NCBI GenBank assembly: GCA_947184155.2
Contig: CAMXCT020000526.1
Location: 135,001 to 199,000, forward strand
Reading direction: 5' to 3'
Origin: Cladocopium goreaui
Taxonomy: Eukaryota; Sar; Dinophyceae; Suessiales; Symbiodiniaceae
Length of the DNA: 64,000 nt
The position numbers were made by a program, and so were the translations under genes. Shown in pieces: positions 49,365 to 60,239 of this stretch. The notes below the pieces were generated by a model. The model had not been told where the DNA came from. It worked only from the letters and a program-made list of their open reading frames with translations, and did no database searches. Within the stretch, counting starts at the first letter, position 1, and each line of letters begins with the position of its first letter.

Positions 49365-51770
49365 TATATACAGGATTGTACAAACGTGATACATCCGCCG
49401 ACCCCGGCCTTCGCCAAGGCCGGGGCGGCGCCTGGGACCACCGCAGGTGTGGAACTTTTCCGCGCACATAGCCCTCTCTCGTTAAGGTACCAACAAGCCC
49501 AACACACGCCACTCCCGCACACAAAAGCCACCACAAGGCCACAGCAATGGCTCAAGCGCACCTCACGGCCGCAGCAATGGCTTCTTATACGCGTTCAAGG
49601 CTGCCGTTTGCCAGGCCTCAAACGCTCCAAAACCCTCCAAAACCCTCCAAACCCTCCAAACCCTCCAAAAGTCCGGCCAGCTCCGCAGGGAAAAGGTACC
49701 CCAACAAGCCCAACACGCGCCACTGCCGCACGCAAAAGCCACCACAAGGCCACAGCAATGGCTCAAGGGCACCCCACGGCCGCAGCAATGGCTTCTTATA
49801 CGCGTTCAAGGCTGCCGTTTGCCAGGCCTCAAACGCTCCAAAACCCTCCAAACCCTCCAAAAGTCCGGCCAGCTCCGCAAGGAAAAGGTACCCCAACAAG
49901 CCCAACACGCGCCACTCCCGCACGCAAAAGCCACCACAAGGCCACAGCAATGGCTCAAGGGCACCCCACGGCCGCAGCAATGGCTTCTTATACGCGTTCA
50001 AGGCTGCCGTTTGCCAGGCCTCAAACGCTCCAAAACCCTCCAAAACCTCCAAAAGTCCGGCCAGCTCCGCAAGGAAAAGGTACCCCAACAAGCCCAACAC
50101 GCGCCACTGTCCGCACGCAAAAAGCCACACAAGCCACAGAAATGGTCAAGAGCACCCCACGGGCCGCAGGCAAGGGCTTCTATAGCGTTTCAAGGGCTGC
50201 CGTTTTTCCAGCCTACAAAGCTCAAAAACCTCCAAAACCTCCAAAAGTCCGCCTCCAAACCCTCCAAAAGTCCGGCCAGCTCCGCAAGGAAAAGGTACCC
50301 CAACAAGCCCAACACGCGCCAGTCCCGCACGCAAAAGCCACCACAAGGCCACAGCAATGGCTCAAGAGCACCCCACGGCCGCAGCAATGGCTTCTTATAC
50401 GCGTTCAAGGCTGCCGTTTGCCAGGCCTCAAACGCTCCAAAACCCTCCAAACCCTCCAAAAGTCCGGCCAGCTCCGCAAGGAAAAGGTGCCCCAACAATG
50501 GCCCAACAAGTCCAACACGCGCCACTCCCGCACGCAAAAGCCACCACAAGGCCACAGCAATGGCTCAAGGGCACCCCACGGCCGCAGCAATGGCTTCTTA
50601 TACGCGTTCAAGGCTGCCGTTTGCCAGGCCTCAAACGCTCCAAACCCTCCAAGCCCTCCAAACCCTCCAAAAGTCCGCCCAGCTCCGCAGGGAAAAGGTA
50701 CCCCAACAAGCCCAACACGCGCCACTCCCGCACGCAAAAGCCACCACAAGGCCACAGCAATGGCTCAAGGGCACCCCACGGCCGCAGCAATGGCTTCATA
50801 TACGCCGTTCAAGGCTGCCCCGTGCAGGCCCTCAAACGCCCAAAACCCTCCCCAAAACCCTCCAAAAAGTAAGCGCCAAGTCCGCGAAGGAGGAAAAGGC
50901 GTGTTTTACCCCGCAAGGAAAAGGGGTACACCGACAAGGAAAAAGGTACCCCAACAAGCACCAACACGCGCCACTCCCGCACGCAAAAGCCCACCACAGT
51001 CCACAAGCAAGTATCAAGAGCACCCCACGGCGCCCAGCAATTGGCTTCTATACGCGTTCAAAGGCTGCCGTTTGCAAGCGCATTCAAAACGCTCCCAAAA
51101 CCCTCCAAAACCCTCCACAAACCCTCCAAACCCTCAAAAAGTCAGCGCCAGCTCCGCAGGGAAAAGGGTACAAAAAAAAGACCAACCAGCGACAGGAGCA
51201 CGCAGAAGCCAACAAAGGCACAGCAATGGCCTCAAGGGACAACCATAACGGCCGCAGAAAAAGCAATGGCTAGTATACGTTCAAGGGCTGACGTGCCAGG
51301 CATGTCAAACGCGAGGACAAACATACACAAACCAACGTGGGAGGAAGACCAAACCCAAACCCTCCAAACCCTCCAAAAGTCCGCCCAGCTCCGCAGGGAA
51401 AAGGTACCCCAACAATCCCAACACGCGCCACTCCCGCACGCAAAAGCCACCACAAGGCCACAGCAATGGCTCAAGGGCACCCCACGGCCGCAGCAATGGC
51501 TTCTTATAGGCGTTAAACCCTCCAAACCTTCCAACTCCTCCAAAAGTCCGCCCAACTCCGATGCAAAAGGTACCCCAACAACCCCAACAGGCGCCACGCC
51601 CGCACGCAAAAGCGACGACAAGGCCACAGGCTTGAGAAGCAAACGGCCATATGTCTGTCTTGCTGTCCGTCTCCCTCTCTCTCTCTACAGTACCCCCCTC
51701 CAATTAGGGGGGTCGGCGGCACCTGGGCGCTAGCCCATTCTATATACAGGATTGTACAAACGTGATACAT
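49365..51770. mobile_element. GC-rich tandem-repeat cassette between 30-bp direct repeats
   Basis: Perfect 30-bp direct repeats (starting TATATACAGGATTGTACAAA) lie at 49365-49394 and 51741-51770. Inside, CCGCCGACCCC (49395-49405) and GGGGTCGGCGG (51709-51719) are inverted. The left edge has a 10-bp hairpin CCCCGGCCTT/AAGGCCGGGG (49402-49425). The body is about 11 copies of a 190-210 bp unit (CCACAGCAATGGCTCAAGGG, CCTCCAAAACCCTCCAAA). One frame is open for about 620 codons (49386-51248) with a basic Pro/Ala-rich repeat but no ATG near its start, so I do not call it a gene. It sits in an intron of the candidate minus-strand gene. Confidence 0.75.
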
Positions 51771-51963
51771 ATCTCATGTACCTCTTTCCACGTGTCTGAC
51801 CGTGTATATATGTATATATTTCTATATACATATAATATATATATATATATAATGTTGAGTGTACATGTACATATTTCCCAAATATCTTCACATGAAAAAA
51901 ACGCATGTTGCTGCATGTTGCCCGGGATAGCTTTGAAAGATGTTGGCCGGAATAAAATATGAC

Positions 51964-52014
51964 CTTCGATGGGCCGATGCCTCGCCTGCTCCATGTCTTT
52001 ACTGCTTGACTGGC
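51964..52014 (-). CDS. Candidate exon
   Basis: Acceptor CGGTGCATCCAG, ASQAVKTWSRRGIGPSK, donor GTCATA. Frame 0 to 0, directly continuing 52265-52365. Confidence 0.5.
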
Positions 52015-52264
52015 CTGGATGCACCGACAGTGAAAAGACTCTGGTGATTTGGTGCTGCTTTGGATGGGAGACCACCTACCATTGAATACATAGGCCCCCA
52101 AATCTAGCAGAGTCTGGCTGTAGACCTTTCACAGACTTTCTACTTGTGAAAGATTTTTGGAATGCAAGTTTTCACAGACTGCTCTGTGAACATGAAGCTT
52201 TTGCGAGATGGACCTTGTCAAGTACTCACAGTAATGTAGCAAGCTGGAAGATCTACCAAATCAC

Positions 52265-52365
52265 CAAGTCCTGTGGAATCTCATTGGCTCTGAAGCTGTT
52301 GCAGGTCTGAAAGAGCTGTTCAATTCCCCAAACCCTTCCCAGCACCTTGGTGTCTTTCAGCATCT
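52265..52365 (-). CDS. Candidate exon (strong)
   Basis: 101 nt reading MLKDTKVLGRVWGIEQLF then QTCNSFRANEIPQDL, no stop in this frame, donor GTGATT, acceptor ATCTGAGGCAG. Phase matches 52435 upstream and 52014 downstream. I do not recognise the family. Confidence 0.6.
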
Positions 52366-52434
52366 CTGCCTCAGATAGGAGAATCAGGTTTCATGATACG
52401 CGAACTGATTGAATTTGGGTCAGTTCAAGTCAGC

Positions 52435-52495
52435 CTTTCTTCCAGGTCAGAAATCGTGGCTCGACTTTGAAGGCGTCAGTCTCAAACCTCTCGCG
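52435..52495 (-). CDS. Candidate exon
   Basis: Acceptor GAACCCTTGCAG, FETDAFKVEPRFLTWKK, GC donor (GCTGAC). Joins 52365 in frame through a shared glutamate codon. Confidence 0.55.
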
Positions 52496-53005
52496 CTGCA
52501 AGGGTTCTCCTGCTGCTTTTTGTCATGCGTTGACTCTTGTGTCTGAAAACCCTCATTGGTTTGGCCATTAGAGAATATTCTGTCGATTAAACATTACTAC
52601 CAGTGGATCTGGGGTATACCCCATTTTGATCCATTTTGGAGAAAGTCTGGACCTGGTCTCTTTTAACATGCCTGATCTTTGTCTTTTTTGATCGCGCAAA
52701 AACAATAAAAAACAACTCGATATCCGAGCTAGGTACTGTTTTCCTTCACGTGTGCCTATTCATAATCCATTCACCTACCTTTTTCTCGGAGATTTAGATC
52801 ATGGGTATTTTGATACCCAATAATAGATGTATAACAACAATGAATGATGGATAATGGATGTATAATAGTAAATTACTTAAACCAACTGATTTTGATACCC
52901 AAGGGGTGATCACTAGCGGCACTAGAAGTGGACACCTCCACCAGTTCTCCATCCTTTTTTTTGCAGTTCCTGATGTTCCTGGGGATCTCTTAGGTATCTT
53001 AAGAC

Positions 53006-53064
53006 CTTTGGGGGCCAAGCTGGGGCACATGTCTGTAGTGGTACTCCTGACCAGCTCACTGCGC
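53006..53064 (-). CDS. Candidate exon, frame uncertain
   Basis: Acceptor CTCCCATCAG, donor GTCTTA. Carried phase reads AVSWSGVPLQTCAPAWPPK; a better-biased frame reads RSELVRSTTTDMCPSLAPK. Splice sites are good in both. Confidence 0.4.
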
Positions 53065-53310
53065 CTGATGGGAGGAACAAAAATCATAGGGACCCCCACA
53101 ATCTGACTGGCTTCGGCATGTCCGTGCTGGCCGCCTGGTCAAATCGTCAAAGTTATCCACTCGGATTAATTAGTCATATTCGACTGTGGTCAGTGGTGAA
53201 CATGTAATAATCTCAATACATTGTTACATGTTATATACAAAGGTTAATTGGGGATAATGATCCCATGTATCCTCGAACCCGAAAGATTTGAAACCAATCG
53301 TTGTTCAATC

Positions 53311-53383
53311 CAAGGCCCAGCACGCATCTGGTGGCAGTCTGAGCACTTAGCGGTGCCATAAACCAAGCAACTCTTCGGAACTG
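53311..53383 (-). CDS. Candidate exon
   Basis: Acceptor CCCATCACTCAG, QFRRVAWFMAPLSAQTATR then CVLGL, GA donor (GATTGA). Phase-compatible with 54013 and 53064. Confidence 0.45.
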
Positions 53384-53639
53384 CTGAGTGATGGGTAGTT
53401 CTCTGCCCACAAATGATGTATCGGGGCCCGTTATCATGGCTGGTACACTCTGTGGATCTCTGCAGTACACATGCTTTTCACAAAATCACATATTTCTGCT
53501 CAGATTTGTGAAAAAAGGGACGGGACCAACATAAATCACATAATAACACATTCCTAGTACTCACCCTTACAGACACAGCAAGGCAGTATTTTTTTGGAGA
53601 CAGCTGCGCTAGAAAGCGAGTAAGATCCATGAAACAAAG

Positions 53640-53920
53640 AAACAAATCTAAAGTAGAAGGCATGCCCTCGAGAAATGACCACCCCAGGAACACTCAAGCG
53701 CCACAAAAGAGCGTCCAGAGAGGCCACCAAGGAGAGAGCACCCCCCACAGTAGAAGGCCAAATCCACAGTCACCAGCGCCTCAAACAGACCTCCTCCAGG
53801 GTCAAGACCCAAGAAAAACAGGCAAGAAAGAGAAAGGGCGCAGGCGCAGTACGCTGGCAAAGAGGCGGTGAACTGGGGAAGGCAGTTGGGTCAGCCAAAT
53901 TACTGCGTGTCCAGCCATGA
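53640..53920. other. Coding-like island, strand unresolved
   Basis: Plus strand reads a basic low-complexity stretch (KRHKRASREATKERAP) ending in a TGA at 53920. Minus strand reads a hydrophobic Gly/Leu-rich stretch (GLDPGGGLFEALVTVDLA). Neither has clear splice limits. Confidence 0.25.
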
Positions 53921-54012
53921 TTCGTACTATCAAACAGTGGTCTGCTTACTAGTAGATTCCCCAGTCATGGTGGATTCAGCCATGGAAAAATGAAGAAAAT
54001 CATCAGCGAATC

Positions 54013-54064
54013 CAGGTCTCTCGCGCCTCCAAGCACCACATGTTTCGTATTGCCCTGTGGGGAT
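54013..54064 (-). CDS. Candidate exon
   Basis: Acceptor TCAGAGTTCCAG. In the phase carried from 54488 it reads GNTKHVVLGGARDL, then a GA donor (GATTCG). Confidence 0.45.
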
Positions 54065-54338
54065 CTGGAACTCTGAAGCAGATTGGAACAGGGATGGCAA
54101 GTAGAGGGCAAGTCATGATTTCAAGTGAAAAATCCCAAGAGATTCTGCAAAATCATGTCTCTTGAAGGGTCAACGGTTCCTGAATTTCAGGAAACCACTG
54201 AATTGCAAAATAAATTCTGTCAGTGGAAGACGCTCTGGGGACCTTCACAGGTAGAAAGCAGAAAATGTGTTCAAGGCTTCAGTGTTTCAATTATTTCGGA
54301 TCTGATGGCTACTCACTAAATACAAGTTTTAAAAAAGT

Positions 54339-54464
54339 GTACCCTCCGGCAATCAAACGCGGCTTGCCAGACAAGTCACCAATTTATAGATCATTTTCAT
54401 TGATTTTCCCATTCAAACCTCCATCTATAGAGGATTTCCTAGCCATCTTTGATTACCGGTCATA
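54339..54464. mobile_element. Fold-back element (TACCCTCCGGCAATCAAACG)
   Basis: Left TACCCTCCGGCAATCAAACG pairs with the right end, which reads TGACCGGTAATCAAAGATGG on the minus strand. It starts only 24 bp from the donor of the exon at 54488. Confidence 0.65.
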
Positions 54465-54487
54465 TTCCCCAATAGCGCCCAGGGAGC

Positions 54488-54543
54488 GGCCCGCTATCCT
54501 CGTGGATGATTCCCATGCGTTGCAAGGAGAAGAGGCATTGCAC
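54488..54543 (-). CDS. Candidate exon
   Basis: Acceptor TGATGCCACTGGCAG, VQCLFSLQRMGIIHEDSG, GC donor (GCTCCC). G/C-biased; continues to 54064 without a stop. Confidence 0.5.
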
Positions 54544-54729
54544 CTGCCAGTGGCATCAGTGTTGCTGTAACGTACCAAAGACAACTGGGAAACATGGAGA
54601 AACAAACTGGGGATCCAAAGCGGGCAAAGTGCAAACTCAAGTTCGTACTTAAGCTATACTGTACATCTGCGAGTATTGTGAATATTATGACTGAAGTATG
54701 CAGATATTCATGAGATTTCATGACTATAT

Positions 54730-55730
54730 ATATATAATATGGTTTTCAGAACATCTCAGCATATCTCAGCACCATCCTCTCTTTGTTTCAATCGAACACA
54801 TTGGAAAAAGGGTCTCAAAAAGGGACAGCAACGCGCTTCTTATGAACAAATAAAGCATCCCATCGAACTGCTGGATTTGGTATCGTCAAACTCTGATTCA
54901 TTCTCAAATTGGAATATTCCGAACGGGTCAAAACCTATGGTACATTCTTCATCATTATGGTACCATATTTGAATATATGTGGGGTTCTTGGTAATCTTGG
55001 TACAACAACTTCGATGATTTCATGTACTAGACCGTCTAGACCCAATGATAAACAGTCCACAGCAAGGGCCCCCCAACAAAAACAATCCCCATTGAGGTTA
55101 CCACATATCCACGTCCACATGTTCCAATATGTTTTCATCAGTGGATCCAAATCTTTCACGGGTACATCCACCATTTTTGGCTGGTTATAGCTGGTTGAAC
55201 ATGTGAAATCCCACTTGGCTTTGTCTGAAAAAGACGGATGTCCTCAACTTGGCCGTGGTAATGGCGAAAATGATGATTCGCTATCCAATTTGGGTTACCC
55301 AAATTTAAAGTGGTTCTGAGTTGGCTTATAGACCACATTCACTATGTATGTTTGCCATTAGCCATGGTCAACCCAAGTTATAAACAAACTTAGCCATCGA
55401 CCTGGGGTCCCACCAACTGGTTCAATATCCCAATATCTCACATGAAAAAAACGCGTAAAATGGTTGGTGAAGGTTGGTTATGCCCATGATATTCCCCAAT
55501 TCTCAACCTAGTGAATCGGATCCATCAACTATAAATTAATGAACTTCGATGGGTTAAGTCCCAGTTTTGCTGTGTAAAACACGAAATGTCCCAGGTTCTC
55601 TCCGACATCATAGGTATATATTATCCTGATATATCCTGATTATATCTGATTATATAAATACCTAGTATCTCCCCCATATTTCCATTATATTCCCCAATTT
55701 TCTTTTTTTCAATCAACCATTTTGGTTTGG
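54730..55730. other. Intron-like DNA, no gene seen
   Basis: AT-rich unique sequence with no GC-rich island and no supported exon. Confidence 0.45.
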
Positions 55731-55734
55731 TTAC

Positions 55735-55889
55735 AGTCGCCGACAAAATTATAGAAAAAAAAAGGATAGAAAAATACCGGAGCTGACGGAAAAAACAAAG
55801 AGATCGGATGCGTTATTTTTTTCTATAATTATATATATACGTTTTTTCTATAATCTATAATGTTTTTTTCTATAATTCCGTCGGCGGCT
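55735..55889. mobile_element. Fold-back element with AGTCGCCGAC / GTCGGCGGCT ends
   Basis: AGTCGCCGACAAAATTATAG-AAAAAA (55735-55760) pairs at 23 of 26 positions with the right end. The centre is TTTTTTCTATAAT repeats. A diverged relative spans about 57241-57530. Confidence 0.75.
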
Positions 55890-56633
55890 ATGATTAGTGA
55901 TTAGTCTTGTTGTATGCATTATACTTCCACTGGTTTCACCTCTTTTTCAACAGATTTCACCACCTTACCATAGTTTTCATCACTTCTTCAGTTTATTTCG
56001 TTTATTTTTGCCATGGCTTTCATTATTTTCTTTCTCCCGGTTTCTGGAAACAATTTCCAAAGAAATTCTCTATTCGAAAAATGCACTTTGGGGCTGGATT
56101 AGTTCCCGGCTACCCTTTGGGATATTTTGGGATGATTTTGTGACAACTTTTCTTACGAAATGGTCGTCCAGGATGACCAACCTGTCAAGAAAAGTACACG
56201 TTGATCTGATGATCAGGTGTCAAATGTCCCAGAATATATGTCATAATTTTACCAGTGGTTTGAAACCATTTTCCAACCTATTTCAGCCATTTGCATTTGG
56301 TTTTAAACAATTTTCTGACCCAATTGTTTGTTTTTTTTCATTGGTGTTCAGCAGTTGTTCAACATATTGCAACATTTTACATAGGTCGTCATCAGTTGTT
56401 CAATCTATTATGTTAGCATCGGCTTTCATTAGTTTCTTTCTCCCGGTTTTTGGGAACGATTTCAAAAGGAGTTCTTTGTTCAAAAATGCACTTCGGGGGG
56501 CTGGATCTGACCGGCTACCCTCTTAGCATGATTCTGTGACAACTTTTTTTTGCAGTTCTATGCAATTCTATTTTTTTTATAATTCACTTTTCCCGGAAAT
56601 GGCCGTCCAGGATGACCAATCTGTCAAGACAAG

Positions 56634-57056
56634 TATATATAGCCTCGTCCCCGGTCTTGGAACTGCGCACAACCCGAATTAGGTTGGTAAAACTTGTCAA
56701 TTCCGGGACGAAATTTTGTCCCGGAATTGACAAGTTTCATTAGGGTCATCATCATCATCATCATCATCACAACATCATCATCATCATCATCATCAGCAGC
56801 ATTATATCATCATCATCTGCAGGTTCACATGAACGTTAACATCCCACCCCATCCCCCCCACCCCACCCCGCGTGTGCGTAGCATCAACTGCTTCTGCAAG
56901 TTCACATGAACGTTAACATCCCACCCCATCCCCCCACCCCACCCCGCGTGTGCGTAGCATCAACTGCTTCTGCAAGTTCACATGAACGTTAACATCCCAC
57001 CCCATCCCCCCACCCCATCGTATGTAGTTCCAAGACCGGGGACGAGCCTATATATA
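56634..57056. mobile_element. Inverted-repeat element inserted in a duplicated segment
   Basis: Ends TATATATAG–CTCGTCCCCGGTCTTGGAAC and its complement (CTCGTCCCCGGTCTTGGAACT shared; arms 56644-56664 and 57026-57046). Flanking TATATA may be the target duplication. Inside are a perfect hairpin (56690-56737), an ATC microsatellite and 2.6 copies of a 76-77 bp repeat (56818-57019). Confidence 0.8.
56690..56737. repeat. Perfect 20-bp-arm hairpin
   Basis: AAACTTGTCAATTCCGGGAC, loop GAAATTTT, then the exact reverse complement. Confidence 0.95.
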
Positions 57057-57240
57057 CACATCTGTCAATCAGGTGTCCCAAAATAGATTTCATCACTTTA
57101 GCATTGGTTTCACGCAATTGTCAAACCTATTTCAGCCTTTTGCCATTGGTTTCAATCAATTGTCCAACCTATTTCATTGCTTGTTCATTAGTTTTCGGCA
57201 ACTGTTCAGCAAAAATTAACAGCCTTCGGAAATTCTTGGA

Positions 57241-57530
57241 TGATGTCCCCAAATAATTATAGAAAAAAATGGGTATCAGAAACTATGGAATTCTAGGGAA
57301 ATTTGGCAGGGATTATCCAAAATACAGGGGCAACATGAATTATAGAAACAAGCAAAAGCCCCTTTTTTGTAATATGATAGAAAAACCCTGGAAATGGCCA
57401 AAAGTTCAACGATAAAAACCATCATTTTTTGTTGTTAACCCTTTTGGGGAAAACTTAATTATAGAAAAAACTGATACGGCAACTGCTCGGTAAATTTCTA
57501 TCTTTTTTTTCTGATAATTCTGTTGGTGAC
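57241..57530. mobile_element. Diverged relative of the 55735 fold-back element
   Basis: Left AATTATAGAAAAAAATGGG and right TTTTTTTCTGATAATTCTGT with several internal AATTATAGAAAAAA copies. Weakly paired ends. Confidence 0.45.
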
Positions 57531-57647
57531 CATAAGTCAATCCCATTCAAATCACAGTAAATGCCACTAAAACTCATTAAATCCCGAAAAAAAACACTGA
57601 ATCCCACTAAATCCCAGTAGTGTAAATCCCATCATAATCTGAACATC

Positions 57648-57725
57648 GCGCCCCCTGCCGGCCTTGCTGACGCTGGAAGAGCCGGGGGCTGTTGCGCCGC
57701 ACATCTCCACCGCCTCGTCCTCGGC
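57648..57725 (-). CDS. Candidate exon (strong)
   Basis: Acceptor TTCTTCACCCATAG, 26 codons starting [18 protein letters not shown] and ending with a basic KAGRGR, GA donor (GATGTT). Almost every codon ends in G or C. It opens the stop-free chain that runs down to 40820. Confidence 0.5.
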
Positions 57726-57769
57726 CTATGGGTGAAGAAATATGGGAAAAAACATGGGGATAGAGTGGG

Positions 57770-58440
57770 ATATATATATAAAGTAAATCATCATGGTGTA
57801 ATGGATATAATATAACTATAGATATAGATAGATAAATAGATACAGATATATAGATATAGATATATAATTCTGGATAAAAACATCTAGATATATAGATATA
57901 ATATACATATATATATACACATAAACATGTATATACATATATAGAAATAAGAATATATAAATATACATATACATTGATATACATATATATACATGTACAT
58001 AAATAAATATATATATAATAAAATTTAAAAATGGTATATATATATATATAGATATATAGATATATAGATATATAGATATATAGATATATATAGATATGAA
58101 GATATATAGATATACACATATATCGATATATATATATAGATATATAAAAATAATAAAGATATATAGTAGATGTATAGGTATATAAAAATAAAGATATATA
58201 GATATATAGATATATAGATATACACATATATAGATATATAGATATTTAGATATATAGATAAACACATATATAGATATATAGATATATAGATAAACACATA
58301 TATAGATATATAGATATATAGATATATAGATAAACACATATATAGATATATATATATATAGATATATAAAAATAAAGATATATAGATATATAGATACATA
58401 GATATATAGATATAGGGATATATAGATATAGTGATATGTA
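57770..58440. repeat. ATATAGATATA microsatellite
   Basis: About 650 bp of TATAGATATATAGATA with ACACATATATAG variants. Long open frames are compositional. Confidence 0.95.
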
Positions 58441-58881
58441 AACAACAGTAATTATGATATTTGTGTATGTCTGAACATGTCATACTAACTCCAATTTATG
58501 GATTCTATGGTCATTTTCATACGGGGAAAATGATGATTAAACTATGGATTTTGAGGCCCCTATTTTCAATCAAACTAAAATGCGGGTTACCAAAATACCT
58601 GGGTAAGATAGAAATCACCACCACGGCGGAAGGACACATCGTCTCAGAAATGGATAATTTACCCCTATACATGGGGATACATCACCAACAAAATATCGGG
58701 ATGTGTAGCTTAGGGGGGATGATTTCCAAGCACGCTTGAAACATAATTTCATTTTACAATATGATTCATGTTTTTTTCCTTTTTAGGTTCTATGTTAATT
58801 TCCCCTGGTCTATATGAACACCGCAAATGGAAGATGTAAGAAGGAAAAAAACAACAACATTTTTTCAAAGGGTCCCCTCAC

Positions 58882-58950
58882 GAATCATGGTCTTGACTCT
58901 TTGATCCGACTTATTGCCTTTCAAATTCCCCGACATGTCGCTGGATTTCG
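58882..58950 (-). CDS. Candidate exon
   Basis: Acceptor ATTGGATCCAG, KSSDMSGNLKGNKSDQR and onward, donor GTGAGG. Entry phase matches 59201-59270; exit phase needs a different donor (GATCAA) to reach 57725. Confidence 0.4.
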
Positions 58951-59200
58951 CTGGATCCAATCACATCATCAGGAAAACATGCAGGAGGAACATGTACCAA
59001 GGGACTTAGGCAGTAGAAAAACGCAGTAACTTGGCAGTTTACGCCCTTCATCAGCTGTCAAACGAAAAGTGAAAGGAAACCACTACACCATAACAAAACC
59101 AATCACACATCATTCAAAATCCACCTCCTGTTCTACTTCAATCCCACTTCTTGGAGGTTTTTTTCACCCCGTACCGTGCCGAAAATCCAATGGCACTCAC

Positions 59201-59270
59201 CTCCGAATCGCTGGTGGCCCAAGGAGGTGATGCCATGCTCGAAACCACACTGGGAACGTGGCGACGCGTG
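59201..59270 (-). CDS. Candidate exon
   Basis: Acceptor CAAAAATGTCCAG and a consensus donor GTGAGT. It reads HASPRSQCGFEHGITSLG or, in another phase, RRHVPSVVSSMASPPW. The plus strand is open too (SLVAQGGDAMLETTLGTW), but the minus splice sites are better. Confidence 0.4.
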
Positions 59271-59380
59271 CTGGACATTTTTGGGTCCCAGGGGGAATCC
59301 ATTCAATATTTGTGGCATAATGTGGCATATAACATTATAAAACCATAGTCACCATATATCAATAGTTTATAGTGGTATGT

Positions 59381-59960
59381 CCGCCGGCCTGCCGGCGTGT
59401 CTTGTGGATTTTGCTTGTTCCTAGTTGTACTGTGTGTTTTGTTTTCAGTTTTGTCTAGATTTTCCCCTTGGCGCGGGTTTTTGCCTCGTCTAACTTGAAC
59501 CCCCGCGCGCCCCGTTCGTTTCGTCTTCATCTTTCCTTAGGTTGTGCAAGGCTCAACTCTGCGCACGCCTTGCTCAACACCGGCTTGGTTTTGCAATTTT
59601 GCTGTCATTTCGATGGTTGTTTTTGTCTTTTTTTGTTGTGTTTGCCATTGGTTTGCTCCGTCGCTTCTTATAACCGATACTTGATCCACTGGCTTTTGTG
59701 CCGAACACCTTTTACATGCATAACCTTTCTATGTATGGCCTTCTCCAAAACCCTGGTTTACACATATGCCTTGGTTTGAACACAAACCATGTTTTTGCGT
59801 CAAAACTGTCTTTTACACAAAGAGCTGGTGTAAACAAAAACCGTGTTATAAACACCATGTTTTACACAAACACCATGTTCTTGCTGGGCCTGTGCAAGCG
59901 CTGTTTGCGGCTTGTAGGATAGCTCTTTCCATGGTGGCCGGCGGAACACGCCGAAGGCGG
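59381..59960. mobile_element. CCGCC-bounded GC-richer cassette
   Basis: Starts CCGCCGGCCTGCCGGCGTGT and ends ACACGCCGAAGGCGG, so CCGCC and GGCGTGT are inverted at the ends. Inside it is T- and C-rich with TTTTACACAAAG- and TTTTACACAAACACC-like segments, recalling the TTTTACACA satellite. No gene recognised. Confidence 0.5.
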
Positions 59961-60239
59961 TTAAATTATGGTCAGCAAGAAAGTACACTAGCAAGAAAGT
60001 ACTACCATATATATATATATGAATATAACTTCAGTCATGTAGCCATTGCTGATAATTATACGGTACTGGTACCAGTAGTACCGCACAAGGCAGTGGCGGA
60101 AGTTTCAAAAATAGGAAACCTATAGGAGAGGTTGGTTGTTGTGAATCACGGATGGCAGAGCGAATCCACTGATGGACTGAAAGGTGGTTGGAGTTGCGTT
60201 TTTTGAAGCGATTACAATGGTTGCAGTGGTCACCTGGTC

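Larger units (their letters stand above)
56015..57210. repeat. Tandem duplication, second copy interrupted
   Basis: GGCTTTCATTA...CTTTCTCCCGG begins at 56015 and again at 56421 (period 406). Copy 2 is split after GTCAAGACAAGTA by the element at 56634-57056 and resumes with CATCTGTCAATCAGGTGTCC, matching copy 1 near 56190-56230. Confidence 0.75.

Noticed and set aside
49386-51248. 620-codon Pro/Ala-rich open frame as a real gene
   Set aside because: No ATG near the start, tandem DNA repeats explain the openness, and other frames are also open for 200-480 codons. Kept as part of the cassette.
57607-58483. Isoleucine/tyrosine-rich open frames of about 200 codons
   Set aside because: Pure ATATAG microsatellite translation.
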